From an uncultured Winogradskyella sp. (GTDB lineage: Bacteria > Bacteroidota > Bacteroidia > Flavobacteriales > Flavobacteriaceae): a stretch of 64,000 bases of DNA. The stretch is from positions 1 through 64,000 of the forward strand of contig NZ_CANMXL010000001.1 of the NCBI RefSeq assembly GCF_947501905.1. Reading direction: 5' to 3'. How positions within the stretch are numbered: position 1 is the first letter of the stretch; the number at the start of each line of letters is the position of its first letter. Positions 26,680-35,589 of the stretch are shown here, piece by piece. Below the pieces are notes generated by a model, which worked only from the letters and a program-made list of their open reading frames with translations, made no database searches and was not told the DNA's origin. The translations under genes and the position numbers were made by a program.

Positions 26680-27444
26680 ATGATAAAACTATCTGGAGTC
26701 ATAATTACATATAATGAGGAACGCAATATCGAAAACTGTTTGCGGTCTTTGATAGATGTTGTTGACGAAATAGTGGTTGTTGACTCTTTTTCTACTGATG
26801 ACACAAAAACTATCTGCCAAAAATTTGATGTAAAGTTTATAGAGCAAAAATTTTTAGGTTATGTAGAACAAAAAAACTTTGCTCTAAGTCAAGCCTCTAA
26901 TGATTATATCGTTTCTCTTGACGGCGACGAATCCTTATCCAAAGAACTTCAAAAATCGATTGTAGCTTTAAAAAATAATTGGAAATACGATGGTTATTAC
27001 AGCAATAGGTTCAATAATTTTTGTGGTCAATGGATAAAACACTCTGATTGGTATCCTAATAGAAAACTTCGTGTTTTTGACAGACGCAAAGCCTCGTGGA
27101 AAGGTATAAATCCGCATGACAATATAGTGCTTAATGACAATAGTTCTCCTACTAGACAACTAAAAGGCGATATTCTACATATAACTTATCAATCGTATTC
27201 AGAATTCAATAAAAAGACAGAATACTTCTCTACTATTGCATCAAAAGCTTATTATAAAGAAGGTAAAACATCTAATTTTTTTAAAATACTCTTTAACCCA
27301 ACTTGGGCTTTCTTTAAAGCCTATTTTCTAAGATTAGGTTTTCTAGATGGTTTAAATGGATTTATAATTTGTGTCCAGACTGCAAATATTACTTTTTTAA
27401 AGTACAGTAAGCTTTATGAGCTTCAGAAAAAGAATAAAGCCTAA
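26680..27444 (+). CDS. glycosyltransferase family 2, WaaE/KdtX-like
   Basis: A 254-residue GT-A enzyme. LSGVIITYNEERNIENCL, EIVVVDSFSTDDT and the DYIVSLDGDESLS segment match the LOS core beta-1,4-glucosyltransferase group (WaaE/KdtX), which lack the C-terminal domain of larger GT2 enzymes. The middle has WYPNRKLRVFDRRKASW, the conserved acceptor-side segment of that group. A hydrophobic C-terminal stretch (FFKAYFLRLGFLDGLNGFII) may anchor it to the membrane. It is divergent from one GT2 gene and convergent, with a 1-base gap, with the Kdo-kinase-like gene. Confidence 0.87.
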   Translation: MIKLSGVIITYNEERNIENCLRSLIDVVDEIVVVDSFSTDDTKTICQKFDVKFIEQKFLGYVEQKNFALSQASNDYIVSLDGDESLSKELQKSIVALKNNWKYDGYYSNRFNNFCGQWIKHSDWYPNRKLRVFDRRKASWKGINPHDNIVLNDNSSPTRQLKGDILHITYQSYSEFNKKTEYFSTIASKAYYKEGKTSNFFKILFNPTWAFFKAYFLRLGFLDGLNGFIICVQTANITFLKYSKLYELQKKNKA

Positions 27445-27445
27445 T

Positions 27446-28204
27446 TTAGTTTTTCCAGAATTTAAGCTTCTTTTTTAATCGCTTTTTTCGGTGGTAACGT
27501 TCTTGAAAGTCTTGAGTTTCCTTCCACATAGCATTAAACACTTTGGTCTCTTCTTCTCCAGAAACTTTAGCATATTCATTACTCATCACTTTAATCATAG
27601 ATTCGTGAATCGTAAGTTTTGAGAGATTCTTCATTCGGGTTTTAAAATCCATTTTACCAAACTTCATGCGATTTAAATCCACCAAATAAAATTTATAATT
27701 GCCATTATTTAACTCAATAAGAGTATTACCTGGAGAATGGTCTAAAAAATTAATTCCTTTTTGATGCAATTGATAAGAAAATCTAGTAAATGCCCTAAGT
27801 ATAACGTCATGATTCGGATAATTTAAATCTGTAGTTAATTCTCGATAGGTCAAATCTGCTTGCAAATGAGCACTAGCATAATAACTATCCTCAAAAGATA
27901 GTATACCTGTATTCTCAAAGTAACCAAAAGGTTTTGGCGTACCAATATCATTGCTTTCTAGATACTGTGCGTATTCAAAAGAACGCTGAGCTTTTGATTT
28001 TCTAAAAAAACGATATACAAGTTTATTAACAAGGTTAGGTGTTCTAAAGGACTTTACATTAACTGTAACACCATCAATAGCCTTGGTTTTAATAACATTA
28101 CGGTCGCCATCATTAAACATATCGCCTTCACTTTTAAAATTAATTATAAAATCTAAAAGTTGGTCGTTAAATGTTTTATTGTCTAATGCAAAGACTTTTT
28201 TCAT
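27446..28204 (-). CDS. Kdo/LPS core kinase-like protein (WaaP/InaA superfamily)
   Basis: A 252-residue kinase-fold protein. GINFLDHSPGNTLIE carries the catalytic loop (HRDxxxxN-like, here DHSPGN) and KFYLVDLNRMKFG the metal-binding Asp. The N-terminal lobe has VKSFRTPNLVNKLVYRFFRKSKAQRSFEYA. Family members phosphorylate Kdo or heptose in the LPS inner core. Many Bacteroidota carry a phosphorylated single Kdo, so this would fit the surrounding LOS genes. It is very basic at the C-terminus (RYHRKKRLKKKLKFWKN). It is convergent with the preceding gene and divergent from the GT1 gene. Confidence 0.82.
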   Translation of the reverse strand: MKKVFALDNKTFNDQLLDFIINFKSEGDMFNDGDRNVIKTKAIDGVTVNVKSFRTPNLVNKLVYRFFRKSKAQRSFEYAQYLESNDIGTPKPFGYFENTGILSFEDSYYASAHLQADLTYRELTTDLNYPNHDVILRAFTRFSYQLHQKGINFLDHSPGNTLIELNNGNYKFYLVDLNRMKFGKMDFKTRMKNLSKLTIHESMIKVMSNEYAKVSGEEETKVFNAMWKETQDFQERYHRKKRLKKKLKFWKN

Positions 28205-28267
28205 GCTGCGAAATTACAATTATTGAACAAAAAACAATTAGTTCTATTTTTTTTATTTCTTTGCAAC

Positions 28268-29356
28268 ATGTCCAAAAAACCACAAGTCTTCCTAGAATCT
28301 CATAACATCAAAAACTTAAATTTTGGTTTTGGTCAGTTTAACTATCATTTGATTAAAGGTATCGCTGCTTTAAATACTGAAGATTTAGACATTACACTAA
28401 ATGCAAAAGATACTCAAAAACTAAAATCAGAATTCGGAAATAATTTTAAATACCGAACTTATAAATCACTGAGTAGATATCCACTATTTAGGATTAAGAA
28501 AAAATACGATTTATGGCATTCTTTAAATCAAAATATAAAAGTTGAGCCTTTTTTTGATATTCCTTATGTTTTAACTGTACATGATGTAAATTTTGTTGAT
28601 GAAGTTTCAAATGACATGTCGCATAAACGTAACGTGAGATTTCAAGAGAAACTAAATAGATGCCACGCTATTACATATATTTCTGACTATGCTAAAACAT
28701 CAACACATAACTATTTTAAAATCCCCAATGTACCAGAGTTTGTGATATATAATGGAAATCCTATTACAGAAGTAGATATTCCTGATGGCTATATTCCAGA
28801 AGTAAATACTAAAAGACCTTTTTTCTATTTTATAGGTGAATTTTCTGAACGAAAAAACATTCATACTTTGATTGAAATGTTAGCTCATTTACCTGATTTT
28901 GACCTTGTTTTATCTGGCAAAAACAAAACTGAATATGGTGAAACAAAACTTGCTAAAACCATATCACATCTAAAACTCGAACATCGTGTACTCATCACAG
29001 GAAAAGTTTCTGATACGGACAAGCAGTATTACCTAAAAAATTGTACTGCTTTTGTGTTTCCTTCTCTAAGAGAAGGTTTTGGTATTCCTCCTATTGAAGC
29101 TATGCGTTTTGGTAAACCCGTTTTTATGTCAAACAACACATCTTTACCAGAAATTGGAAGTAACCATGCTTTTTATTGGGATAATTACAACCCTGATTAT
29201 ATGGCAACAATTGTTAAAGAAGGTCTTGATAAATATGATAAAAATAAAACTGAACTTTCTAAAGCCTATGCAGCACATGCCAAAAGTTTTGACTGGAAAA
29301 AAGCAGCTTCCGAATATTTAGAAGTATACAGGACTGTTCTAAAGAATAATCAATAA
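28268..29356 (+). CDS. glycosyltransferase family 1/4
   Basis: A 362-residue GT-B glycosyltransferase from the ATG at 28268 (MSKKPQVFLESHNIKN). An upstream TTG at 28223 would add 15 hydrophobic residues but overlaps the promoter region, so the ATG is preferred. The C-terminal donor half has FYFIGEFSERKNIHTLIEML, RVLITGKVSDTDKQYYL and the signature AFVFPSLREGFGIPPIEAMR followed by NTSLPEIGSNHAFYWD. The donor is unknown. It heads the plus-strand run GT1, FkbM methyltransferase and membrane-anchored methyltransferase. Confidence 0.88.
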   Translation: MSKKPQVFLESHNIKNLNFGFGQFNYHLIKGIAALNTEDLDITLNAKDTQKLKSEFGNNFKYRTYKSLSRYPLFRIKKKYDLWHSLNQNIKVEPFFDIPYVLTVHDVNFVDEVSNDMSHKRNVRFQEKLNRCHAITYISDYAKTSTHNYFKIPNVPEFVIYNGNPITEVDIPDGYIPEVNTKRPFFYFIGEFSERKNIHTLIEMLAHLPDFDLVLSGKNKTEYGETKLAKTISHLKLEHRVLITGKVSDTDKQYYLKNCTAFVFPSLREGFGIPPIEAMRFGKPVFMSNNTSLPEIGSNHAFYWDNYNPDYMATIVKEGLDKYDKNKTELSKAYAAHAKSFDWKKAASEYLEVYRTVLKNNQ

Positions 29357-29397
29357 AAAGATTAATTTTATACCCTGATTAAATCAACCAGCACTCC

Positions 29398-30237
29398 ATG
29401 AGTAAACTAAAATATTTTTTCAAAAATCTTAAATCTCAGAAACGTAAAAAAATCTTTGGTGAGCATGCCAAAGGTATTATTTACGAATCTCAAAACGGAG
29501 TAATAGCTTTACCCATTGAAGATATAACTATTGGTAAAAGCCTAGGTTTTAAAGGGCATTGGGATATTAACGAGGCTAATAAAATTAAAGATAAGTGCTC
29601 GGAAGATGATATCGTTTATGTCATTGGAACTCATGTTGGTACACTTTTAATTCCCTTGGCAAAAAAAGTAAAACAAATTATAGGTTATGAGGCCAATGAA
29701 AATACACATTGGTATGCTGAGAAAAATCTAGATTTAAATGATACAAAAAACGTTACCATATACAACTACGCTGTGGGTAATGAAAATAAAGAAGTTGAAT
29801 TTTATCAAAGTACTGTAAATACGGGCGGAAGTAAAATAAAGCCCATAAAAGAAGCCGCTCAATACACTTATGACAATCCAAAAACTGTAAAAGTAGATAT
29901 GGTTGTTCTAGATGAGCACATCAAACAACAAAATCTTCCTGAACCAACTGGTTTTATAATGGATATTGAAGGCGCTGAGTATTTTGCACTACAAGGTATG
30001 CAAGAGAGCTTAAAAAAGGTGAAATTCTTATATGTTGAATATGTACCTCATCATTTAGAAAATGTTTCAAACGTATCAAAAGAGGTATTTATGGAGTTGA
30101 TTTTACCACATTTTAAAACAGCGTCATTTATAAAACGAAATAAGACATTTTCTTTAGAAAATGAATCAAATGAATTTTTTGACTACTTAAACGAATTACA
30201 GCTAAACGATAAGGCTGAAGACATTTTATTCGAATAA
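29398..30237 (+). CDS. FkbM-family methyltransferase
   Basis: A 279-residue SAM-dependent methyltransferase. DDIVYVIGTHVGTLLIPLAK is the SAM-binding loop, in which the expected GxNxG is IGTHVG, and IIGYEANENTHWYAEKNLDLN follows with an acidic residue (Glu) ending beta-2. The family signature PTGFIMDIEGAEYFALQGM is present (usually KIDVEGxE). It starts 41 bases after the GT1 gene and 10 bases before the next methyltransferase gene, so the three are an operon. A role in O-methylating surface glycan is inferred from context. Confidence 0.83.
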   Translation: MSKLKYFFKNLKSQKRKKIFGEHAKGIIYESQNGVIALPIEDITIGKSLGFKGHWDINEANKIKDKCSEDDIVYVIGTHVGTLLIPLAKKVKQIIGYEANENTHWYAEKNLDLNDTKNVTIYNYAVGNENKEVEFYQSTVNTGGSKIKPIKEAAQYTYDNPKTVKVDMVVLDEHIKQQNLPEPTGFIMDIEGAEYFALQGMQESLKKVKFLYVEYVPHHLENVSNVSKEVFMELILPHFKTASFIKRNKTFSLENESNEFFDYLNELQLNDKAEDILFE

Positions 30238-30247
30238 AAACATAACC

Positions 30248-30919
30248 ATGATTTTATATTACATTCTTGGAGCTCTTGCTCTTGCATTACTCATCCATTT
30301 TGGCATTAAATTTTCGAAGCATAAATCCTTATATCCATTTATGCCTTTTAAATACAACTTTAGAAGACGACGAAACACATTTAAAAAAACCTTAGAGCTT
30401 TTAGATAAAAGAAAATCTAAAATTATTGTCGAAACTGGGACATCACGTAAAGGCCTTGAAGCTACTCGTGGTGATGGTGCCGCGACCATAGTTTTTGGAA
30501 AATGGGCAAAGCAAAATGATGCTAAAATGTACTCTGTAGATATTAGTGAAGATTCCGTAAAAGGGTCGCAATATGCAGTTACTGAACAAGGTTTGGATAA
30601 AAATGTTTCTGTTTTACTACAAGATGCACTTGTTTTTTTAGCAGAGTTTGACCAAAAAATAGATTTGCTTTATTTAGATAGTTATGACTATTCTAGAACA
30701 GATGTAGAAATCCAACAAAAAAGTCAAGAACATCACTTAAAAGAATTTCAACTTGCAGAAGATAAACTTCATGAGCAAACTATTGTCCTTATTGACGATT
30801 GCGGCTTACCTGGCGGTGGAAAAGGCAAACTTGTTGTGGAGTATATGATAGAAAAAGGTTGGGAAGTTTTAATTGACACTTATCAAATTCTATTGATAAA
30901 AAAAGGTACCTCGGTTTAG
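30248..30919 (+). CDS. membrane-anchored class I methyltransferase
   Basis: A 223-residue protein with one N-terminal transmembrane helix (about residues 3-21, YYILGALALALLIHFGIKF) and then a cytosolic Rossmann methyltransferase domain of the Methyltransf_24 type. The SAM-binding strand reads IIVETGTSRKGLEATRGDGA, the acidic end of beta-2 is MYSVDISEDS, and LLYLDSYDYSRTD plus TIVLIDDCGLPGGGKG follow. The anchor suggests it acts on membrane-linked glycan. It is the last gene of the LOS-type run. The substrate is unknown. Confidence 0.75.
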   Translation: MILYYILGALALALLIHFGIKFSKHKSLYPFMPFKYNFRRRRNTFKKTLELLDKRKSKIIVETGTSRKGLEATRGDGAATIVFGKWAKQNDAKMYSVDISEDSVKGSQYAVTEQGLDKNVSVLLQDALVFLAEFDQKIDLLYLDSYDYSRTDVEIQQKSQEHHLKEFQLAEDKLHEQTIVLIDDCGLPGGGKGKLVVEYMIEKGWEVLIDTYQILLIKKGTSV

Positions 30920-30962
30920 TATTTTCTTATATGCACAATTAGGGTCTTCATTTACTATGTTG

Positions 30963-30970
30963 TAAATTTG
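30963..30970 (+). promoter_or_regulatory. putative -7 promoter box of the cca-type gene
   Basis: TAAATTTG is an exact TAnnTTTG match, 35 bases before the start codon at 31006. The expected -33 position holds ATTAG rather than TTG. Confidence 0.42.
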
Positions 30971-31005
30971 CATCTTAAAAATCGAAGTCTATTTTATTCG
31001 ATAAA

Positions 31006-32421
31006 ATGAAGTACAAAAACGCACTACAACATCCTGTTTTTAAAACTATTTCGCAATCAGCAGATGCTTTAGGAGTTGATGCTTATGTGATTGGTGGTTT
31101 TGTACGTGATTATTTCTTAGAACGTGGTAATGCAAAAGATATAGACGTTGTTGCAATAGGTAGCGGTATTGAGTTGGCACAACACGTGGCTAATAACTTA
31201 CCTAGCACTCCAAAAGTTCAGATTTTTAAAACCTACGGCACTGCTATGCTTAGGCATGATGATATTGAAATAGAATTTGTTGGTGCCCGTAAAGAGAGTT
31301 ATACAGAAAACAGTAGAAATCCTATTGTAGAAAATGGCTCTCTAGAAGATGACCAAAACCGTCGAGATTTTACAATAAATGCCTTGGCATTAGCCATAAA
31401 CAAAAATAATTTTGGTGAACTTCTTGACCCTTTTAATGGTATTAATGATTTGGATAAAGGCTTAATAAGAACGCCTCTAAATCCAGACATCACTTACTCT
31501 GATGACCCATTACGTATGATGCGCGCCATCCGTTTTGCTACGCAACTTAATTTTAAAATTGAAGATACCTCATTAAATGCCATTTCAAAAAACAAGGAGC
31601 GCATAACTATTATTACCAAAGAACGTATCGTGACAGAATTGCATAAAATTCTGGAGAGTGATACGCCATCTATTGGATTTATACATTTAGAAAAAACTGG
31701 CCTTTTAGACTTTATAATGCCTGAGCTTACAGCACTAAAAGGCATAGACGAGAAAGAAGGACAACGCCATAAAGACAATTTCTATCACACTTTAGAAGTT
31801 GTAGATAATATTTGCAAAACTACGGACAATCTTTGGTTACGATGGGCGGCTTTATTACATGATATTGGTAAAGCACCAACTAAACGCTTCCATAAAAAAA
31901 TTGGATGGACCTTCCATGGTCACGAATTTGTGGGCTCAAAAATGGTATACAAGCTTTTCAAAAGATTAAAAATGCCATTGAATGATAAGATGAAGTTTGT
32001 TCAGAAAATGGTCTTTATGAGTTCTCGCCCAATTGTTTTGGCCTCAGAAGTAACAGATTCTGCCGTACGCCGTTTGGTGTTTGATGCTGGTGATAATGTT
32101 GAGGACTTAATGACTTTGTGCGAAGCAGATATCACAACAAAGAACCCAAAAAAATTCAATAAATATCATAACAATTTTAAAATTGTAAGAGATAAAATAA
32201 TTGAAGTTGAGGAACGAGATCATGTACGTAATTTTCAACCGCCAGTTACTGGTGAGGAGATTATGAAAACCTTCAACTTAAAACCTTCAAAAGAGATTGG
32301 CATTATTAAAGAAGCCATTAAAGAAGCCATCCTTGAAGGTGATATACCAAACGAACACGATGCTGCGTTTGAGCTTATGTTAGAAAAAGGAAAAGCGTTA
32401 GGGTTGACGATTGTCGATTGA
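31006..32421 (+). CDS. CCA tRNA nucleotidyltransferase / poly(A) polymerase family with HD domain
   Basis: A 471-residue class II nucleotidyltransferase. The N-terminal palm has VIGGFVRDYFLERGNAKDIDVVAIG with the metal-binding DxD, and later RRDFTINALAL and DDPLRMMRAIRFA, which are the tRNA CCA-adding signatures. The C-terminal half contains an HD phosphohydrolase motif (WAALLHDIGKAPTKRF). CCA addition to tRNA is the likely function; a poly(A) role cannot be excluded. The stop codon lies inside a heptanucleotide tandem repeat, so the last three residues (IVD) are encoded by the repeat. Confidence 0.92.
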   Translation: MKYKNALQHPVFKTISQSADALGVDAYVIGGFVRDYFLERGNAKDIDVVAIGSGIELAQHVANNLPSTPKVQIFKTYGTAMLRHDDIEIEFVGARKESYTENSRNPIVENGSLEDDQNRRDFTINALALAINKNNFGELLDPFNGINDLDKGLIRTPLNPDITYSDDPLRMMRAIRFATQLNFKIEDTSLNAISKNKERITIITKERIVTELHKILESDTPSIGFIHLEKTGLLDFIMPELTALKGIDEKEGQRHKDNFYHTLEVVDNICKTTDNLWLRWAALLHDIGKAPTKRFHKKIGWTFHGHEFVGSKMVYKLFKRLKMPLNDKMKFVQKMVFMSSRPIVLASEVTDSAVRRLVFDAGDNVEDLMTLCEADITTKNPKKFNKYHNNFKIVRDKIIEVEERDHVRNFQPPVTGEEIMKTFNLKPSKEIGIIKEAIKEAILEGDIPNEHDAAFELMLEKGKALGLTIVD

Positions 32422-32452
32422 CGATTGACGATTGACGATTGACGATTGACGA
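32404..32452. repeat. seven-copy TTGACGA tandem repeat
   Basis: Seven head-to-tail 7-base units; six are TTGACGA and the second is TTGTCGA. The array starts inside the last codons of the cca-type gene, contains its stop codon (TGA, 32419-32421), and ends 14 bases before the downstream GNAT start at 32467. Because 7 is not a multiple of 3 and each unit contains TGA, any reading frame entering the array stops within three units. Copy number of such arrays often varies by slippage. Confidence 0.95.
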
Positions 32453-32466
32453 ATTAATAAGTTATA

Positions 32467-32919
32467 ATGTTTAAACTCATCAGAACCACTTCAGAAAACA
32501 AAGACTTTATCAATTTGGTGAAAGATTTAGATGCCTATTTGAAGATTACTGACGGCGATGAGCATGATTTTTATAATCAATTTAACTCTGTAGAAAGCTT
32601 AAGTAATGTTGTTGTACTTTATAATGATAAAACACCTGTTGGTTGTGGCGCTTTTAAAAAGTTTGATGACACCTCTGTTGAAATAAAGCGTATGTATGTC
32701 AATCCTGACACTAGAGAAAAAGGTTTAGGAAAACAAATTCTTAATGACTTAGAAGATTGGGCCAAAGAAATAGGTTATACATCATGTATTTTAGAAACAG
32801 GGAAACGTCAAATAGAAGCTGTTAAGTTTTATAAAAAATGCCATTATACTTCCATACCAAAATATGGTCAATACAAAGACATGGATAATAGTGTTTGCTT
32901 TAAAAAGGAATTAATATAA
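32467..32919 (+). CDS. GNAT acetyltransferase
   Basis: A 150-residue N-acetyltransferase. The acetyl-CoA loop is complete: EIKRMYVNPDTREKGLGKQI (RxxGxG/K type), followed by SCILETGKRQIEAVKFYKKC and the terminal strand IPKYGQYKDMDNSVCF. The acceptor is unknown. It starts 14 bases after the TTGACGA array, where its leader would lie, and one base before the heme A synthase gene, so it is probably read with both neighbours. Confidence 0.85.
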   Translation: MFKLIRTTSENKDFINLVKDLDAYLKITDGDEHDFYNQFNSVESLSNVVVLYNDKTPVGCGAFKKFDDTSVEIKRMYVNPDTREKGLGKQILNDLEDWAKEIGYTSCILETGKRQIEAVKFYKKCHYTSIPKYGQYKDMDNSVCFKKELI

Positions 32920-32920
32920 T

Positions 32921-33961
32921 ATGAAACAAAGATTCAGAAAAACTGCTAAAGTTGCACTAGTATTAGTTTATCTAGTTATTATTGCCGGTGCTGTTGTACG
33001 TATGACAGGTTCTGGAATGGGCTGCCCCGATTGGCCTAAATGTTTTGGGTATTATATTCCTCCAACCGATATTTCTGAACTTCAGTTTAAGCCTAATCAC
33101 GATTATAAAAAAGGTGTTGTTATTATCATAAATGAAGAATTACAAGTCGCTTCAAAAGACTTTACCTCTTCAAATGAAAGAAATGTCTCTAATTGGAAAC
33201 CCTATACAGAGCATGATTACGCAATATTTAATCCACTTCATACTTGGGTAGAATATATTAACAGGCTTTTTGGTGCACTTTCAGGATTACCAATTTTAAT
33301 TTTCACAATCATGTCTATTTGGCTATGGAGAGACAAAAAACGATTCTTATTACTATCTGTTTTTACAGTTATAGGGATGGGTTTTCAGGCTTGGCTTGGT
33401 AAGACCGTTGTCGATTCTAATTTAGCGCCATATAAGATTACCATTCATATGGTTATGGCATTGGTTATTGTTGCTGTAATTCTGTATCTGATTTATACTT
33501 CTAAATCAACTTATAAAGACCAAAAGTTCGATTTAAAATTCAGAAATGTCCTTATTGTAGCCACTATATTAACGCTTGTTCAGATTATCATAGGAACGCA
33601 AGTACGTCAATTTGTAGATGTACAAAACAAGCTCAACGGCTATTTTAATTGGGATATACAAAGCTTAGCACCTCTAAACTTTTATATTCATCGTTCACTT
33701 TCAATCTTGGTATTGTTACTAAATGTTTGGTTGTTTTTCCGACATCGCAAACTTCGACTGGGCTATAACAAATACACACTTGTTTTAGTCTGTATTGCAC
33801 TAGAAATAGTTACTGGTGTTGCTATGTATTATTTTAACTTTCCGTTTTCAACACAACCATTACATATTGTTATTGCTACAATATTAATCGGAATTCAGTT
33901 TTATATTATTTTAGAAAGTCATAATTCTCATCGTTTAAAAAGTATAGAAACTTCAGCTTAA
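32921..33961 (+). CDS. ctaA: heme A synthase, COX15/CtaA family
   Basis: It converts heme O to heme A for terminal cytochrome oxidases. The protein is 346 residues with about eight transmembrane helices. The first is followed by the family signature VVRMTGSGMGCPDWPKCFGY, including the Cys pair seen in many CtaA proteins. Conserved His residues appear in NPLHTWVEYINRLFG, ITIHMVMAL, FYIHRSLSIL and QPLHIVIAT. It overlaps nothing and has one base between it and the GNAT gene. No cyoE/ctaB is beside it. Confidence 0.92.
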   Translation: MKQRFRKTAKVALVLVYLVIIAGAVVRMTGSGMGCPDWPKCFGYYIPPTDISELQFKPNHDYKKGVVIIINEELQVASKDFTSSNERNVSNWKPYTEHDYAIFNPLHTWVEYINRLFGALSGLPILIFTIMSIWLWRDKKRFLLLSVFTVIGMGFQAWLGKTVVDSNLAPYKITIHMVMALVIVAVILYLIYTSKSTYKDQKFDLKFRNVLIVATILTLVQIIIGTQVRQFVDVQNKLNGYFNWDIQSLAPLNFYIHRSLSILVLLLNVWLFFRHRKLRLGYNKYTLVLVCIALEIVTGVAMYYFNFPFSTQPLHIVIATILIGIQFYIILESHNSHRLKSIETSA

Positions 33962-33965
33962 ATCG

Positions 33966-33973
33966 TATCTTTG
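33966..33973 (+). promoter_or_regulatory. putative -7 promoter box of the pRiA4b-like gene
   Basis: TATCTTTG is an exact TAnnTTTG match just after the heme A synthase stop and 21 bases before the start codon at 33995. No clear -33 TTG. Confidence 0.42.
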
Positions 33974-33994
33974 CTTGCTGATTAAAATTATAAC

Positions 33995-34510
33995 ATGATT
34001 TACAGATTTAGAGTTATACTCGATAATGATACCGAAGAAGATATTTTCCGTGATTTAGAAATTCGCGAAAGTGATTCTATGGAAGACCTCCATAATATCA
34101 TTACACAATCTTTTGGTTTTGATGGTATGGAAATGGCATCGTTTTATGTTAGTGATGAAGAGTGGAATCAAGGTGAAGAAATCGCGATGTTTGACGTTAG
34201 TGAAGGGCACAACAAAGTTAAAGTCATGAGTACCACAAAAATCAATGATTTAGTACACGAGGCTTCTACCCGATTAATTTATGTCTATGATTTTTTGAAC
34301 ATGTGGACCTTTTTTGTAGAGCTTGCTGAAATAGTTGAAGAAGCTGAAAGCACAGATTACCCAAATCTTATGTTTGTTCAAGGTCAAGTGCCTGACGAAG
34401 CACCTATTAAAAATTTTGAAGCAGACACAGAAAATGCTTTTAACGAGTTTGAAGATGACATTGATGTCGATGATTACAGCGATTTAGATTTTGATGAAAA
34501 TTGGAATTAA
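33995..34510 (+). CDS. plasmid pRiA4b ORF-3-like family protein
   Basis: A 171-residue acidic cytosolic protein. The N-terminus YRFRVILDNDTEEDIFRDLEI, then SMEDLHNIITQSFGFDGMEM and a LVHEASTRLIYVYDFLNMWTF core, match the PRiA4_ORF3 (IS1096 passenger-like) family. Function is unknown. The C-terminus is strongly acidic (EFEDDIDVDDYSDLDFDENW). Despite the family name no insertion sequence is present. It has its own promoter box and is closed by a strong terminator, so it is a single-gene unit. Confidence 0.75.
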   Translation: MIYRFRVILDNDTEEDIFRDLEIRESDSMEDLHNIITQSFGFDGMEMASFYVSDEEWNQGEEIAMFDVSEGHNKVKVMSTTKINDLVHEASTRLIYVYDFLNMWTFFVELAEIVEEAESTDYPNLMFVQGQVPDEAPIKNFEADTENAFNEFEDDIDVDDYSDLDFDENWN

Positions 34511-34536
34511 CCCATAGAATAATAGTACTTATACCC

Positions 34537-34567
34537 AAAAAGCATTTCTGATAGAAATGCTTTTTTT
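34537..34567 (+). terminator. strong intrinsic terminator
   Basis: AAAAAGCATTTCT (34537-34549) pairs exactly with AGAAATGCTTTTT (34553-34565) around the 3-base loop GAT, and a T-run follows to 34567. It ends the pRiA4b-like transcript before the ABC transporter genes. Confidence 0.85.
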
Positions 34568-34635
34568 ATTTTACATTGTAACAAAAAAATAATTGACTCG
34601 TCTTACTCTCATAAACCAATCAAAAACTAATCACT

Positions 34636-35535
34636 TTGGAGAATATCCTTACCATTAATAACCTAACTAAAAAGTTTGGTTATCTCACAGCAGTTAAAGA
34701 TTTAAGCTTTACCATTCAAAAAGGTAATGTTTACGGTATTTTAGGACCTAACGGAAGCGGAAAATCTACAACATTAGGTATCGTACTTAATGTCGTCAAC
34801 AAAACTAATGGCGATTTTCATTGGTTTGACGGCGATGTAAATACCCACGATGCACTTAAAAAGGTTGGCGCTATTATAGAACGCCCAAACTTTTATCCTT
34901 ACATGACTGCAGAACAAAACTTAAAATTAGTCTGTAAAATTAAAGGTGTTGACACTAGTAAAGTTGAAGAAAAACTTGAAATTGTTGGGTTATTAGATAG
35001 AAAGAACAGTAAGTTTAAAACCTACTCTTTAGGTATGAAACAACGTTTGGCTATTGCTTCTGCATTACTTAACGACCCAGAAATTTTAATCTTGGACGAG
35101 CCAACAAATGGCTTAGACCCACAAGGTATACACCAAATACGACAAATTATAAAGGATATTGCTTCTGACGGCACAACTATACTTTTAGCGTCGCACTTAT
35201 TAGACGAAGTAGAAAAGGTATGTTCTCATGTTGTTGTTTTACGCAAAGGTGAAAAACTATATTCTGGTCGTGTAGACGAGATGATAAATAGCCATGGCTT
35301 TTTTGAATTGAAAACCGAAAAGCAATCAGAATTAATCTCTATCCTAGAAGACCATAAGCTTTTTGATAAAATTAAAACTGAAGACGATTTAATTATTGCG
35401 TTTTTAACTGAACCCATGTCAGCATCGGATTTTAATACATTGATGTTTGAGAAAGGCATTGTGCTTTCGCATTTAGTAAAACGAAAAGAAAGCTTAGAAG
35501 AGCAATTCTTGCAATTGACAGACAACCTAAATTAA
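34636..35535 (+). CDS. ABC transporter ATP-binding protein
   Basis: A 299-residue ATPase of the ABC-2 exporter type (CcmA/NatA/drug group). It has Walker A GPNGSGKSTT near residue 38, the ABC signature YSLGMKQRLAIAS, Walker B ILILDEPTNGLDP and the switch His in LLASHLLDEVEKV. The C-terminal 80 residues are the regulatory tail typical of this group. The start is TTG at 34636, giving MENILTINNLTKKFG; no ATG is suitably placed. The permease follows 54 bases downstream. The cargo is unknown. Confidence 0.92.
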   Translation: MENILTINNLTKKFGYLTAVKDLSFTIQKGNVYGILGPNGSGKSTTLGIVLNVVNKTNGDFHWFDGDVNTHDALKKVGAIIERPNFYPYMTAEQNLKLVCKIKGVDTSKVEEKLEIVGLLDRKNSKFKTYSLGMKQRLAIASALLNDPEILILDEPTNGLDPQGIHQIRQIIKDIASDGTTILLASHLLDEVEKVCSHVVVLRKGEKLYSGRVDEMINSHGFFELKTEKQSELISILEDHKLFDKIKTEDDLIIAFLTEPMSASDFNTLMFEKGIVLSHLVKRKESLEEQFLQLTDNLN

Positions 35536-35589
35536 CATCAATCAAACCATATATAATTCTTACAGAATTCATATAACCAATCAAAAAAA

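Noticed and set aside
28223..28267. Upstream TTG start for the GT1 gene
   Set aside because: It adds a hydrophobic stretch atypical of the family; the ATG at 28268 gives the expected N-terminus.
33995..34510. Insertion-sequence passenger gene marking a mobile element
   Set aside because: Only the family name suggests this; there is no transposase or terminal inverted repeat around it.
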